From the NCBI GenBank assembly GCA_017744935.1, contig JAGIAI010000017.1, positions 1 to 64,000 of the forward strand: a DNA stretch of 64,000 nucleotides, given 5' to 3'. This document shows, in pieces, positions 1-11,111 of the stretch. Positions within the stretch are counted from its first letter, which is position 1. Each line of letters opens with the position of its first letter. The position numbers and the translations under genes are program-made. The notes under the pieces are model-generated. The model was not told where the DNA came from, searched no databases, and was given only the letters and a program-made list of their open reading frames with translations. This stretch comes from Variovorax sp. Its GTDB lineage: Bacteria > Pseudomonadota > Gammaproteobacteria > Burkholderiales > Burkholderiaceae_C.

Positions 1-591
1 GATCAACGTCCAGCGGGTGCCGATATCGGCATTGCCCAGCAGCCACTCGACCGGCCGGGCACCGCTCCACTGCTGGCAGGCCTCGACTTCCTTGACCTGT
101 TCGGCGGCGTGGATGTGGATCGGGCCGTCGGTGAGCGCGGTGACGGCCGCCAGCTCCTCGGGCGTGACGGCGCGCAGCGAGTGCGGCGCGACGCCGAGCA
201 CGGCATCGGCGGGAAGCTTGTCGCGGCTCGCCTCGACCAGCTTCGTGAAACCGTCGATGTCGGAAATGAAGCGGCTCTGGCCGGGCTTGGGGTCCTTCCC
301 GCCGAAATCGCTATGCGCGTAGAAGACCGGGAGCAGGGTCAGGCCGATGCCGGTCTGCTCGGCGGCATGCACGATCGCGCCCGCTGTCTCGGCGGGATCG
401 GCATAGCGGGCGCCGCCCACGTCATTGTGGAGATAGTGGAACTCGCCGACCCGCGTGTAGCCGGTCTCGAGCATCTCGACATAGGCCTGGGCGGTGATCG
501 CGGCGATGTCGTCGGGGGTGAGCCGGTCGAGGAACCGGTACATGATCTCGCGCCAGCTCCAGAAATCGTCATCGGGCCGCCCGCGCCGCTC
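1..591 (-). CDS. hutF: Formimidoylglutamate deiminase (HutF-like), internal fragment
   Basis: The minus-strand frame reads as the middle of a HutF-type amidohydrolase, the histidine-degradation enzyme that deaminates N-formimino-glutamate. Recognisable family stretches are FWSWREIMYRFLDRL, RVGEFHYLHND, GIGLTLLPVFYAHSDFGG, APHSLRAVTPEEL and HIHAAEQVKEVEACQQWSG. The 3' part runs off the window start. The 5' part, which should hold the metal-binding N-terminus, is missing because aconitase B sequence on the opposite strand begins at about 589. No other hut gene is in the window. The fragment cannot encode a working enzyme as it stands. Identification of the family is firm. Whether the junction is real or an assembly chimera cannot be settled from the sequence. 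Confidence 0.8.
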
Positions 592-1251
592 GCTCGCCGT
601 ATCGCCGCGCAGGAAGCGTGGCTGAAGGACCCGCAGCTGCTGAAGGGCGACGTCGACGCGGAATACGCCGCCGTGATCGAGATCGACCTGGCTGACATCC
701 ACGAGCCGATCGTGGCCTGCCCGAACGATCCGGACGACGTGAAGACGCTGTCGGACGTGGCCGGCGCGCAGATCGACGAAGTTTTCATCGGTTCGTGCAT
801 GACCAACATCGGTCACTTCCGCGCCGCTTCCAAGCTGCTCGAAGGCAAGCGCGACATCCCGGTCAAGCTGTGGATCGCACCACCGACCAAGATGGACGCG
901 CACCAGCTCACCGAAGAAGGCCACTACGGCGTGTTCGGAAACGCGGGCGCGCGTACCGAAATGCCGGGCTGCTCGCTCTGCATGGGCAACCAGGCTCAGG
1001 TGCGCGAAGGCGCGACGGTGATGTCGACCAGCACCCGGAACTTCCCCAACCGCCTGGGCAAGAACACCAACGTGTATCTCGGCAGCGCCGAACTGGCCGC
1101 GATCTGCTCTCGCCTTGGCCGCATCCCGACGAAGGAAGAGTACATGGCAAGCGCAGGCGTACTGGATGCCGCCAGCTCGCAGATCTACCAGTACCTCAAC
1201 TTCGACAAGATCGAGGACTACACCGAAGTCGCCGCGACCGTCACGGCCTGA
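589..1251 (+). CDS. acnB: Aconitate hydratase B, C-terminal fragment
   Basis: This is the last 220 residues of AcnB, the bifunctional aconitase/2-methylisocitrate dehydratase of the TCA and methylcitrate cycles (family length about 860). Family stretches include DAEYAAVIEIDLADI, EVFIGSCMTNIGHFRAA, GARTEMPGCSLCMGN and STSTRNFPNRLG. The two cysteines in PGCSLC are [4Fe-4S] ligands, and the third is in GSCMTN. Homology can be followed back to about LARRIAAQEAWL at 589. Upstream of that the same frame only reads the antisense of the hutF fragment, so the first roughly 640 residues of AcnB are absent. A strong terminator follows the stop. Product identity is certain; the 5' truncation coincides with the junction to hutF. 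Confidence 0.92.
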   Translation, partial: LARRIAAQEAWLKDPQLLKGDVDAEYAAVIEIDLADIHEPIVACPNDPDDVKTLSDVAGAQIDEVFIGSCMTNIGHFRAASKLLEGKRDIPVKLWIAPPTKMDAHQLTEEGHYGVFGNAGARTEMPGCSLCMGNQAQVREGATVMSTSTRNFPNRLGKNTNVYLGSAELAAICSRLGRIPTKEEYMASAGVLDAASSQIYQYLNFDKIEDYTEVAATVTA

Positions 1252-1272
1252 TCGCCGGTCCGATGGTTCCAA

Positions 1273-1295
1273 AAGCCCCGCGCTGGCGGGGCTTT
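1273..1295 (+). terminator. Intrinsic terminator after acnB
   Basis: An 8-base-pair GC-rich stem (AGCCCCGC / GCGGGGCT) is flanked by an A-run on the left and a T-run on the right, 20 bases after the acnB stop. The A-run makes it usable also from the convergent regulator gene that ends at 1297. Confidence 0.85.
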
Positions 1296-1296
1296 T

Positions 1297-2118
1297 TCAT
1301 TGGCGCGTCGCTAGCGTCGACAGCGCCTTCGCCGTCTCCGCGTCGGCCGGGAAGAACGATTCCACGGCGAGTTCCTGCAGCGTCACATCGACGGGCGTGC
1401 CGAAGATCGTGGTCGTACTGATGAAGCTCAGGATGCCGTTGGGCGTCGCGAGTTGGAAGGGCACGACGACGTTCGCGAGTTCTCCGGCGGCTCTTGGTGC
1501 GTCGTGCCCGACGTTGGGGAGCGGATAGCTCGCCAACTCATCGTGCAGTGCAGAAAGGGCGACGTCGCCGGTCGCGGCGACCTGCTGTTGAAGCCGCTCC
1601 AACAGATGCGCGCGCCATTGCTGCAGGTTGGCAATCCGCGGAGCCAGACCCTCGGGGTGCAGGCTGAGCCGGAGCACATTGATCGGCGGCTTGAGCAGCT
1701 CGGGCGCGGCGCCGGCCATCAGCAATGGGACCAGCGCGTTGTGCGCGACGAGATTCCAGTGCCGGTCGACTGCGAGCGCCGGAAAGGGCTCGTGGCCCTT
1801 CAGCACGAGGTCGACCGCCCGCCGGGCCGAGGCGAGCGCCGGATCGTCGAGCGAGCGCTGGCGATACATCGGCGCGTAGCCGGCCGCCACCAGCAGGGCA
1901 TTGCGCTCGCGCAGCGGGACCTCCAGCCGCTCGGCGAGGCGGAGCACCATCTCGCGGCTGGGTTCCGCGCGGCCAGTCTCGACATAGCTCAGATGCCGTG
2001 TCGACACCTGCGCCTCGTTCGCCAGATCGAGCTGACTCAGCCGGCGATGCTGTCGCCAGTGCCTCAGGTGGATGCCAAAAGGATCGGCGGCGGTCGGCGG
2101 TGTGCTTCGAAGCGTCAT
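1297..2118 (-). CDS. XRE-family regulator with MmyB-like ligand domain
   Basis: This 273-residue DNA-binding protein has an N-terminal lambda-repressor-type helix-turn-helix (about residues 16-75: [19 protein letters not shown], then [20 protein letters not shown]). A C-terminal PAS-like MmyB-type sensor domain follows (about 105-270), with the family phrases [14 protein letters not shown] and [16 protein letters not shown]. In Streptomyces and Burkholderiales such proteins often repress an adjacent dehydrogenase or oxidoreductase gene. Here the divergent neighbour across 135 bases is acnA, so control of acnA is possible but unproven. It converges on acnB with the shared terminator between. 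The ligand is unknown. Confidence 0.85.
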   Translation of the reverse strand: MTLRSTPPTAADPFGIHLRHWRQHRRLSQLDLANEAQVSTRHLSYVETGRAEPSREMVLRLAERLEVPLRERNALLVAAGYAPMYRQRSLDDPALASARRAVDLVLKGHEPFPALAVDRHWNLVAHNALVPLLMAGAAPELLKPPINVLRLSLHPEGLAPRIANLQQWRAHLLERLQQQVAATGDVALSALHDELASYPLPNVGHDAPRAAGELANVVVPFQLATPNGILSFISTTTIFGTPVDVTLQELAVESFFPADAETAKALSTLATRQ

Positions 2119-2253
2119 GCACGCATCCTAGTGATCTCGTGCGCGAACGCCATGACCTCGCACGTCATGGCGGGTCTACGGCGCCGGAATGCTGCCGATG
2201 TCATCGAAGCCTGCTATCTTTGCGAGGCTTCCACGAATCACAGGAGTTTCCCT

Positions 2254-4989
<2,736 letters not shown>

Positions 4990-4998
4990 CAGGGGTAC

Positions 4999-6678
4999 TC
5001 AGATCGACAGCGCCGGAATCTCGACCTTGGGCAGCAGGCGAGGCTTGAAGTAGGGGTCCTGGTAGTAGCGAATCTTTTCGCAGAGGACGGGGTGAGGAAT
5101 GCCTTCGTAAAGGAAGACTTCCTTGTCCGGCCCCATGGCCTTGAGTTCCTGTGGAAGCATGAGGGCCCGTCGCTCCTCACTTTGGGCGCGTGACACATCG
5201 CCACGGTTGCGCGTGAGATTTTCCTTGCGCACAGTGGTGTAGCCGAGCATCTCCGAATAGTCGTTTGCGTCCTGCTGCTCGCGAGGCGCATAGACGATCT
5301 GCAGCGCATGGTTCGTCACCAGCGTGCGGGCCACGTCCTTGCCGTACGTCGCATCAAGTTGCGCCATGCTTTGAATGATGGGCAGCAGCCGGATGTTGTA
5401 GCCGGCCATGTAGCTCACGGCCTTGGCGATGATGTCCACCTTGCCGATGCTCGTGAACTCGTCCATCAGCAGCAGGCACTGATGCTTGAGCGCCGGGTTG
5501 TTTTGCGGCAGCTCCCTCGTATTCACGTTGATGAGCTGGTTGAAGAAGAGATTCACGATCAGCCGGCTTTCGGCGAGCTTGTTCGGTTGGATGCCGATGT
5601 AGATCGTCATCTTCTTCTTGCGCACGTCCGTGAGCAGGAAGTCGTCGGCGCTGGTCGCCGCGTCGAGCACCGGATTGATCCAGGCGTTGAGCGGCTCTTT
5701 GAACGTGCCGAGAATTGACGCAAAGGTCTCGGCAGCCTGCGACAGCAGATTTGAGAAAGCGGCCTGTGTGTTCCCGCTGAGAAAGGGCGACTGGGACAGC
5801 GTTTGATAGAACGCTCGCAGATCCGAACCATCGCCTGAAGACAGTCTGTAGATCTGCCCCAGCGTACGGGTGGTCCGGAATTCGATGGGCACTCCCTGCT
5901 TGTCGTCGAACTCCCATTTCTCGAAGACGTACAGTGTGAAAGCCATGAAAGCATTGCGCGCCTGGCTGACCCAGAACTTCTGGTCATCGGCTCCGTCGGG
6001 ATAGAGCATCGTGGCGATGCTCATCAGGTCGGAGACGCGGAACGCCGGGTCATTCGAGACGTAGCTCAGCGGATTCCAGCGGTGGGTGCGCCGGTCCTCC
6101 GCGAAGGGATTGAAGAGAAAGATCTCTTGGCCTTGACTCGCTCGCCACCCACTCGTCAGCTCGTAGTTCTCCTGCTTGATATCCAGGACGACCATCGAGT
6201 CCTGATAGTCGAGCAGATTGGGGATGACGATCCCTACGCCCTTTCCCGACCGTGTCGGCGCAGCAAGGATGACGAACTGCTGGCCAGGAAGGCGCACGAG
6301 ACTGCGCTGAAATCTGCCCACCAGAATTCCGTTGGCTGCAGGCTTCATCATCCCGCAGCGACGGAGATCCGCCCCGGTGGCGAAACGCGCGTCGCCGTGA
6401 ATCGACTGGACGTTCCTCCGAGCCATCAATGCCAGAAGCGTCAACCAGACCGACAAGGGCAAGACGAAGCCGATCAAGCCCGCCGCTTGGATGCGCTGGA
6501 CGTGGGGTCGCACTTGAGGGTGATCGACCACTCTCAAGTAATCCAGGTAGGTGTGCCACGCGAGCGAGTCCGTCGGGAGCTTCAGCAGCCATAGTGCGAG
6601 GAAGCCGGACATGTAGGCGCCGGCAACGACAGCCACGGTGAGCAGAAATGCCGCCGTTGTCCATTTGGCTTTGGTCAT
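4999..6678 (-). CDS. virD4: VirD4 coupling ATPase of the type IV secretion system
   Basis: This 559-residue TraG/VirD4-type coupling protein recruits substrates to the T4SS at the inner membrane. Two N-terminal membrane segments (about residues 7-34 and 66-86) precede the ATPase domain. Walker A is APTRSGKGVGI (about 140-150) and Walker B is LLLMDEFTS (about 402-410). The start ATG at 6678 overlaps the stop of the GH19 effector gene (TGATG), so translation is coupled. It is the last gene of the operon, whereas virD4 usually leads the Xanthomonas locus. VirD4 proteins of this subgroup bind the XVIPCD domain, which fits two such proteins encoded just upstream. No relaxase is present, which argues against conjugation. 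Confidence 0.93.
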   Translation of the reverse strand: MTKAKWTTAAFLLTVAVVAGAYMSGFLALWLLKLPTDSLAWHTYLDYLRVVDHPQVRPHVQRIQAAGLIGFVLPLSVWLTLLALMARRNVQSIHGDARFATGADLRRCGMMKPAANGILVGRFQRSLVRLPGQQFVILAAPTRSGKGVGIVIPNLLDYQDSMVVLDIKQENYELTSGWRASQGQEIFLFNPFAEDRRTHRWNPLSYVSNDPAFRVSDLMSIATMLYPDGADDQKFWVSQARNAFMAFTLYVFEKWEFDDKQGVPIEFRTTRTLGQIYRLSSGDGSDLRAFYQTLSQSPFLSGNTQAAFSNLLSQAAETFASILGTFKEPLNAWINPVLDAATSADDFLLTDVRKKKMTIYIGIQPNKLAESRLIVNLFFNQLINVNTRELPQNNPALKHQCLLLMDEFTSIGKVDIIAKAVSYMAGYNIRLLPIIQSMAQLDATYGKDVARTLVTNHALQIVYAPREQQDANDYSEMLGYTTVRKENLTRNRGDVSRAQSEERRALMLPQELKAMGPDKEVFLYEGIPHPVLCEKIRYYQDPYFKPRLLPKVEIPALSI

Positions 6679-7976
6679 CAGTGGATCGCCACTCGAACGG
6701 CTTGGTCCTGCGACTGCAGCTCGGGCTTTTGGATGTGCTGGGTGTTTTGTTCGAAGCACTGCTGCGACGCGACATGCCACTCTCGTGTGCTTTGCGCGAT
6801 CGACGTATTGAATGCTTCCATCGTCGCCACTCCCGCAAGCTGCTTGAACGGCGAGTTCAATGCGCCTTGGGCCGCGAAGATCTGAGAAGCATCCGTGCCC
6901 AGGGCGACATGGTCGATGCGATCCATGCCAGCCCGCAATGCCGTCACCGCAAGACAGGCGCTGAGTTGGTCGCTATGGATGTCCGGCACCCTGCCATGCT
7001 GCGCGTCAAGCCGATGCACCGCTGTCCGGGCTTGGCAGAACATGCCGAAGCCAGGATGGCCTTGCTCGTCGATCTGCGGAGTCGGGCTGTTCGGCTGCTG
7101 CGTGGCATAGGCAGGATCACGAATCGCGTCGAGCGTCTTCGGTCCGGCGATTCCGTCCGGGACCAGGCCATGATCGCGCTGATAGGTCTGCAATGCACGC
7201 TGCGTAGCGGGGCCGAAACGGCCGTCCTCCGCCAAGGGCCGCTCGTTGCCGGCGGTATAGCCGAGGTTGTTGAGCTGTCGCTGCAGTTCGGCCACGGCCG
7301 TTCCGCGATCTCCTTGCTTCAGGTTTGCGGCGTTCTTGGCTGTGTTCTGGGAAGACCGCGTCTCAGCCGAAAGCGGCGAGTCCGGTTCATAGCCTTTCGC
7401 GAGCTTGTCTTCCCAGGCGCTTGCAGCGGCCTTTCGCTCGCGAAGACCCTTCTCGCCGCCATTGATGTCGCGAGTTGCGGCTGTCACATTGGTTTGATGA
7501 TCCCGCGATACGACGCGCGTCTCCCAGTAGTGAATAGCGATCTTCGCTGCCACATCGCGATCGGCGGCCAGTTCCGGCTGATTGATCAGATCCAGACCCA
7601 GCGCCTTGCCGGCAACGGCATAGTTGTCGCGTCCCGTCAGTTGAACGTAGCCGCGACCGTGATACTTCCAGCCATCTCCTTCCTGCGTATTGCCCAGACG
7701 CATTGCGCCCCATTCCCCACCATAGATCGCCTCCGCGATCTTCTCGGGGCCTCCTGCTGCGATGCTGTTGGCCTGCTCGGCAGTGCGCATTCCGTTGCGC
7801 CCCGGAAAGACCTCCAAGAGACGGGCACCGGAGTAACGGAGGTTCTCATTCATGCTGCTGAAGCCGCCGGATTCGATCTGCATTTGGCCCATGAAGTTTG
7901 CGAGTTCCTTTGGGTCAGTGATCCCGGCACGCTGCGCCGACCGCATGAGGTAGTCGGCGTTCTCCCTTGATGACAT
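6678..7976 (-). CDS. Candidate X-T4SS effector: GH19 muramidase/chitinase-like + PG-binding + XVIPCD
   Basis: This 432-residue protein has three parts. Residues 1-190 resemble GH19 endolysin/chitinase domains (QMQIESGGF with the likely catalytic Glu35, and YHGRGYVQLTGRDNY at about 105-119). Residues 218-286 are a PG_binding_1 repeat (LKQGDRGTAVAELQ, DGRFGPATQRAL, DGIAGPKTLDAI). Residues 303-432 match the XVIPCD tag (GHPGFGMF, VHRLDAQHGRVPD, MDRIDHVAL, then a Gln-rich tail). There is no signal peptide. Known XVIPCD proteins are toxins passed by the T4SS into rival bacteria; this one is predicted to cut peptidoglycan. The ribosome site AGGGAG is upstream. It overlaps virD4 by one base and follows a candidate immunity gene by 34 bases. 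Confidence 0.88.
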   Translation of the reverse strand: MSSRENADYLMRSAQRAGITDPKELANFMGQMQIESGGFSSMNENLRYSGARLLEVFPGRNGMRTAEQANSIAAGGPEKIAEAIYGGEWGAMRLGNTQEGDGWKYHGRGYVQLTGRDNYAVAGKALGLDLINQPELAADRDVAAKIAIHYWETRVVSRDHQTNVTAATRDINGGEKGLRERKAAASAWEDKLAKGYEPDSPLSAETRSSQNTAKNAANLKQGDRGTAVAELQRQLNNLGYTAGNERPLAEDGRFGPATQRALQTYQRDHGLVPDGIAGPKTLDAIRDPAYATQQPNSPTPQIDEQGHPGFGMFCQARTAVHRLDAQHGRVPDIHSDQLSACLAVTALRAGMDRIDHVALGTDASQIFAAQGALNSPFKQLAGVATMEAFNTSIAQSTREWHVASQQCFEQNTQHIQKPELQSQDQAVRVAIH

Positions 7977-8010
7977 TCTTGTTCTCCCTTGTTCTTGCTT
8001 TTAGAGGTTG

Positions 8011-8586
8011 CTAGCGAAGACTTGGCAGCCCCGTTGACTCGATCTCGGAGTCGCGGCTCCATTGGTATGTGGCCTTCAGCGTGAGATCGTTCTCCGTCTC
8101 CACCACCGTTGATGCTTGGCAGTGCATGTCCTGGAGAGCCCGGGCGCTTCCGTCTCGCTGCACGATCAGGCCCGATCGCTCGTAGTTGCGCTCGCCGGAA
8201 ATTGAATAGAGGATGTACTTGTAGGTACCGTTCCTGAAGGCATACGCGTAGCCGCCGGTGTTGCCCGCGAAGCTCAGGTGAGTTCTCGTGAATGCGATCT
8301 CTTGGATATCTCTGGAGGGATACCTCAGTTCGATCGATGCGGGACGCCCGTACGCGTAGTAGAAGTTCGACGCCGGCGTTGCGCACAAGGAGACGATCTT
8401 CTTGTTGCGCTCAAGTGTGCAAGCGAAGACGGTTTCTTCATTCACGCCGCAGAGGCTGAGAGTCATGCCGGCCTCTGCATGGGCGGGCGGCGATATGAGG
8501 CCTATGAACGAGAGCGCAGCGGCTGTTGCAAAGCGCGTAGCGCGGCCGTGCGCCGGGGGACTTGTTTGGAAGCTTGGATGGTTCAT
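8011..8586 (-). CDS. Exported protein, candidate immunity to the GH19 effector
   Basis: I do not recognise a family for this 191-residue protein. It has a signal peptide (Arg-containing N-region, hydrophobic ALSFIGLI, likely cleavage after PPAHA at about residue 37) and no lipobox, so a periplasmic location is expected. The mature part has five cysteines and alternating short beta-like stretches. The gene ends 34 bases before the GH19 effector gene. The same order (immunity first, effector next) is seen at the other effector in this operon, and X-T4SS effectors are usually paired with a periplasmic or lipid-anchored inhibitor. The role is inferred from position and export only. The ribosome site GGAAAG precedes the ATG. 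Confidence 0.65.
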   Translation of the reverse strand: MNHPSFQTSPPAHGRATRFATAAALSFIGLISPPAHAEAGMTLSLCGVNEETVFACTLERNKKIVSLCATPASNFYYAYGRPASIELRYPSRDIQEIAFTRTHLSFAGNTGGYAYAFRNGTYKYILYSISGERNYERSGLIVQRDGSARALQDMHCQASTVVETENDLTLKATYQWSRDSEIESTGLPSLR

Positions 8587-8672
8587 GCTCTTTCTTTCCG
8601 CTATACCGTGCCGACGTAAGTGCGTCGGCGTTCTGTTTGACTGAAAACGATGGACCGCGAGAGGTTTATCTA

Positions 8673-9014
8673 TCAGTGTTGAAAAGGTATCGTTTGTGGT
8701 GAACCGCTACCCGACCAGTCACCGCTGTTCTGAGCCTGAGGGCATACCGTCAAGTACTGCTGCAGGGCCAAGGTGTCTCGATCGGTCCACGAACGGCCGT
8801 ACTGATTCGGGGGGTTGCAGACGCCCGTCATGATCCACGCTCCGGTGTAGGGAGGAAGCGGAATCCAGCAAGCGGTGGCTTGGACGGGCTCGTATCCGTC
8901 GTGACAGAAGAGGAACGGATCGTTGGAGCGGAACTGAAGGGGCTCGTAGAACTGAGAGGAGGCGGGGAGCGCGAAGCCCAGCACGAGCCAACCGATCCAC
9001 GGTTTCATTGCCAT
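8673..9014 (-). CDS. Small exported protein of unknown function
   Basis: A 113-residue protein with a short hydrophobic N-terminus (WIGWLVLGFALPASS, likely cleavage near residue 20). The mature part is rich in aromatics and proline, has four cysteines and contains the phrase NPPNQYGRSWTDRDTLALQQ. No known domain is recognised. The start ATG 9014 has the ribosome site AGGGAAG 7 bases upstream; a second ATG two codons later is possible. It lies between the lipase effector and the putative immunity gene of the GH19 effector, inside the T4SS operon. It may be a second immunity factor, a periplasmic accessory protein or an unrelated passenger. Confidence 0.7.
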   Translation of the reverse strand: MAMKPWIGWLVLGFALPASSQFYEPLQFRSNDPFLFCHDGYEPVQATACWIPLPPYTGAWIMTGVCNPPNQYGRSWTDRDTLALQQYLTVCPQAQNSGDWSGSGSPQTIPFQH

Positions 9015-9073
9015 TTGTTTTCTTCCCTGTTTTTTATCTTGTCTGCCTGATCCGGCGAGTTGTTTTGACCGAC

Positions 9074-10519
9074 TTACATCCCCATCGCAGGCTCCGGACT
9101 TCGCTGCACCTGTTGCGAACGTGTGTCTAGGGCTGGATAAACCTGAGTGCGGTTCTGTTGCCTGGCTTCTTCCAACCCCTGAGTGCTCTGCGAAATCGGC
9201 GTGTTGATCGCGTCCACCGTGAGTACGCTGGCGACCTTCATTGCAGGAGAACGCGGCGCGCCCTGGAGCGCAAAAGCCTTCGACGCATCGTCGCTGAGCG
9301 CCACGCTGTCAATGCGAGTGAGCCCGTCACGCCGAGCCGCAACGACCAGCGCAGCAGCGAGATGGTTGCTGCTGGTGTCAGGCGTGCGGCCTCGTTCGGC
9401 ATCGAGCTTGTGAACACCCGCCTGTGCCTGCTTGAACATCGCATGGTCATGGTGACCGGGCTGATCCAGTTGAGGCTGAGGTGGCAGCGTTGCGGTCTTG
9501 CTGCCGAACACCGAGTCGTAAGCGCGCGAAACACCTTCTCCCGCCGCCTTGAAACCTTCAGCCGCCGCACGCCCAACCCGCTGCGCGCCATCGACCGCCA
9601 TGTCCGTAGCCGCGACGAGTCCAGCATCCATCGCCTGCAACCGGAGCTTTGCACTCGGATCAATCGGATTGATCATGTTCAGCGGAGAAGGCGCGCGATG
9701 GGCGATCGTCGCCAAATCGATGCGGTTGTTCACCACGTCCCGGCGGTACTGCGCGATCGGACCTTGATAGGCCCGCGCCCGAGCCTCATTCTCGGGCGTC
9801 ATGATCGAGCCCCCTGGGTTGTCGGGCAGGAAAGTGCTCATGCTGTGCGCTGAGAGACCGGCGGTCAGCAGCGGATTGGTAGGCAGGCGGAGCAACCCGG
9901 GCTCATCGAGATAGCGGCCCTTGCGCAGACTCTCGACATCCTTGGGCGTTGCGTAAGTGTGGACCTCGCCGAAATGGTGCCCATCCGCGCCGACCACATC
10001 GGTGGCGCGCACGTGGTTGACGATGTGGGGATGCTTGGCATTGACATCGATGCCGTAGCGATGGAGGTCCTTCAGTTCAGTGGGGCCGTAGGCGTTGAAG
10101 GTCTCGGCGCGCAGGCCGAACCTGGCGGCGGTGAGTTCGGCGAGACTGCCGCCGAGAGAGTGGCCGGTGGTGCTGATAGTGACCGGATTGGGATAGTTCG
10201 ACTGAGTGCTGTGTGCCAGTTTGATTGCCTGCTCGGCAAACGCTATGGAGTCATCAAGCTGATTGTTGCGCCCTTTGAACGCCATGCCGATATCGGTGAT
10301 GCCATCCTTGAAAGACTCGGTGCCGCGATGGGCGATGATGACTTCACCGGTTTCTTTGCATTGATATGCAGTGCCTTGGTAGCCTGAAGGTCGATTGGCA
10401 ACGGCCAAAACCTTGTAGTCTTGATCGTTGATCGAGACCTTGGGTTTGCCGGTATCGAATGAACGATCGGTATAAGCGTCGCTTGCCAAGGCGGCGTATT
10501 CACGGGTGCCGACAGTCAT
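9074..10519 (-). CDS. Candidate X-T4SS effector: class-3-type lipase + XVIPCD
   Basis: A 481-residue protein with an N-terminal alpha/beta-hydrolase domain of the lipase class 3 type (IIAHRGTES oxyanion-region motif and TTGHSLGGSLAELTAARFG around Ser121). Asp174 (RATDVVG) and His225 (LSAHSMSTF) are plausible triad partners. A linker of about 90 residues leads to a C-terminal XVIPCD (about 353-481: GHHDHAMFKQAQAGVHKLD, ERGRTPDTSSNHLAAAL, TRIDSVALSDDASKAF), ending in a Gln-rich tail. The tag is clearly homologous to that of the GH19 effector. It is predicted to hydrolyse phospholipids of target cells after VirD4-dependent delivery. The start overlaps the stop of the upstream lipoprotein gene (ATGA), as expected for a coupled toxin/immunity pair. 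Confidence 0.9.
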   Translation of the reverse strand: MTVGTREYAALASDAYTDRSFDTGKPKVSINDQDYKVLAVANRPSGYQGTAYQCKETGEVIIAHRGTESFKDGITDIGMAFKGRNNQLDDSIAFAEQAIKLAHSTQSNYPNPVTISTTGHSLGGSLAELTAARFGLRAETFNAYGPTELKDLHRYGIDVNAKHPHIVNHVRATDVVGADGHHFGEVHTYATPKDVESLRKGRYLDEPGLLRLPTNPLLTAGLSAHSMSTFLPDNPGGSIMTPENEARARAYQGPIAQYRRDVVNNRIDLATIAHRAPSPLNMINPIDPSAKLRLQAMDAGLVAATDMAVDGAQRVGRAAAEGFKAAGEGVSRAYDSVFGSKTATLPPQPQLDQPGHHDHAMFKQAQAGVHKLDAERGRTPDTSSNHLAAALVVAARRDGLTRIDSVALSDDASKAFALQGAPRSPAMKVASVLTVDAINTPISQSTQGLEEARQQNRTQVYPALDTRSQQVQRSPEPAMGM

Positions 10520-11103
10520 TCAAGGCGCTCCTTGGCAATCAAGGTGGTTGAGAAAAATTTGCTCGGTTGTTTGGCGATCCAGTCGGACAGCGGGACGCCG
10601 CCAGTACTCAAGCCCTCTACGGTGGGGCGCTTGTAAATTTCTTTGGCGAAGTACGTTGTTTCCGGCTGGTTGGTGACAATCTTGGCCGAGGAAACATCGG
10701 GACTGAACTCCGCACCTTTGGCCTTCATTCCCACGATGGCAAACGTCATTTGCCAGTGGCATACCCCGAGTCCGTAGTAGTCCTCATCCTCGAGAATGTC
10801 GAGGTACACCGTACCGGTGTAAACGTTGTCTGCCACTCGGTTGAATGCGAAAGGGACGTTGACGTGTGGTGGATTCCATGTGCCACTGATGGGGTTCTCC
10901 GGCGAACATCGTTTGTCGGCTACCTCGTATTGCATGGTGCCTTCTATCGAGTCAAACGGGCCTGGCGCATCGTGAATCGTCAGCGTGAGTTCATAGCGCA
11001 TCTTCGGATGCGGGTTGCGTTTGATGTCGGAGGGTTTCATAGACGATCCACAAGCGGTTGTCGCAATGGCAGCAAGGATCAAGATGGAGATGAGGATCTT
11101 CAT
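10516..11103 (-). CDS. Lipoprotein, candidate immunity to the lipase effector
   Basis: A 195-residue protein starting MKILISILILAAIATTACGSS: a classic short signal peptide with a cysteine at residue 18 and small residues before it, so a lipoprotein is likely, although the lipobox (TTAC) is not ideal. I recognise no domain in the mature part; it contains WNPPHVNVPFAFNRV and YTGTVYLDILED, suggestive of beta structure. An upstream ATG (11160) is in frame but would bury the signal sequence. The gene overlaps the lipase effector start by 4 bases and precedes it. X-T4SS immunity proteins are typically lipoproteins encoded beside their effectors, which supports but does not prove the role. Confidence 0.75.
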   Translation of the reverse strand: MKILISILILAAIATTACGSSMKPSDIKRNPHPKMRYELTLTIHDAPGPFDSIEGTMQYEVADKRCSPENPISGTWNPPHVNVPFAFNRVADNVYTGTVYLDILEDEDYYGLGVCHWQMTFAIVGMKAKGAEFSPDVSSAKIVTNQPETTYFAKEIYKRPTVEGLSTGGVPLSDWIAKQPSKFFSTTLIAKERLE

Positions 11104-11111
11104 CTGGCGGC

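Noticed and set aside
1-1251. A single 380-codon plus-strand gene covering the acnB end
   Set aside because: Only the part after about 589 matches AcnB; the earlier part is antisense of the hutF fragment.
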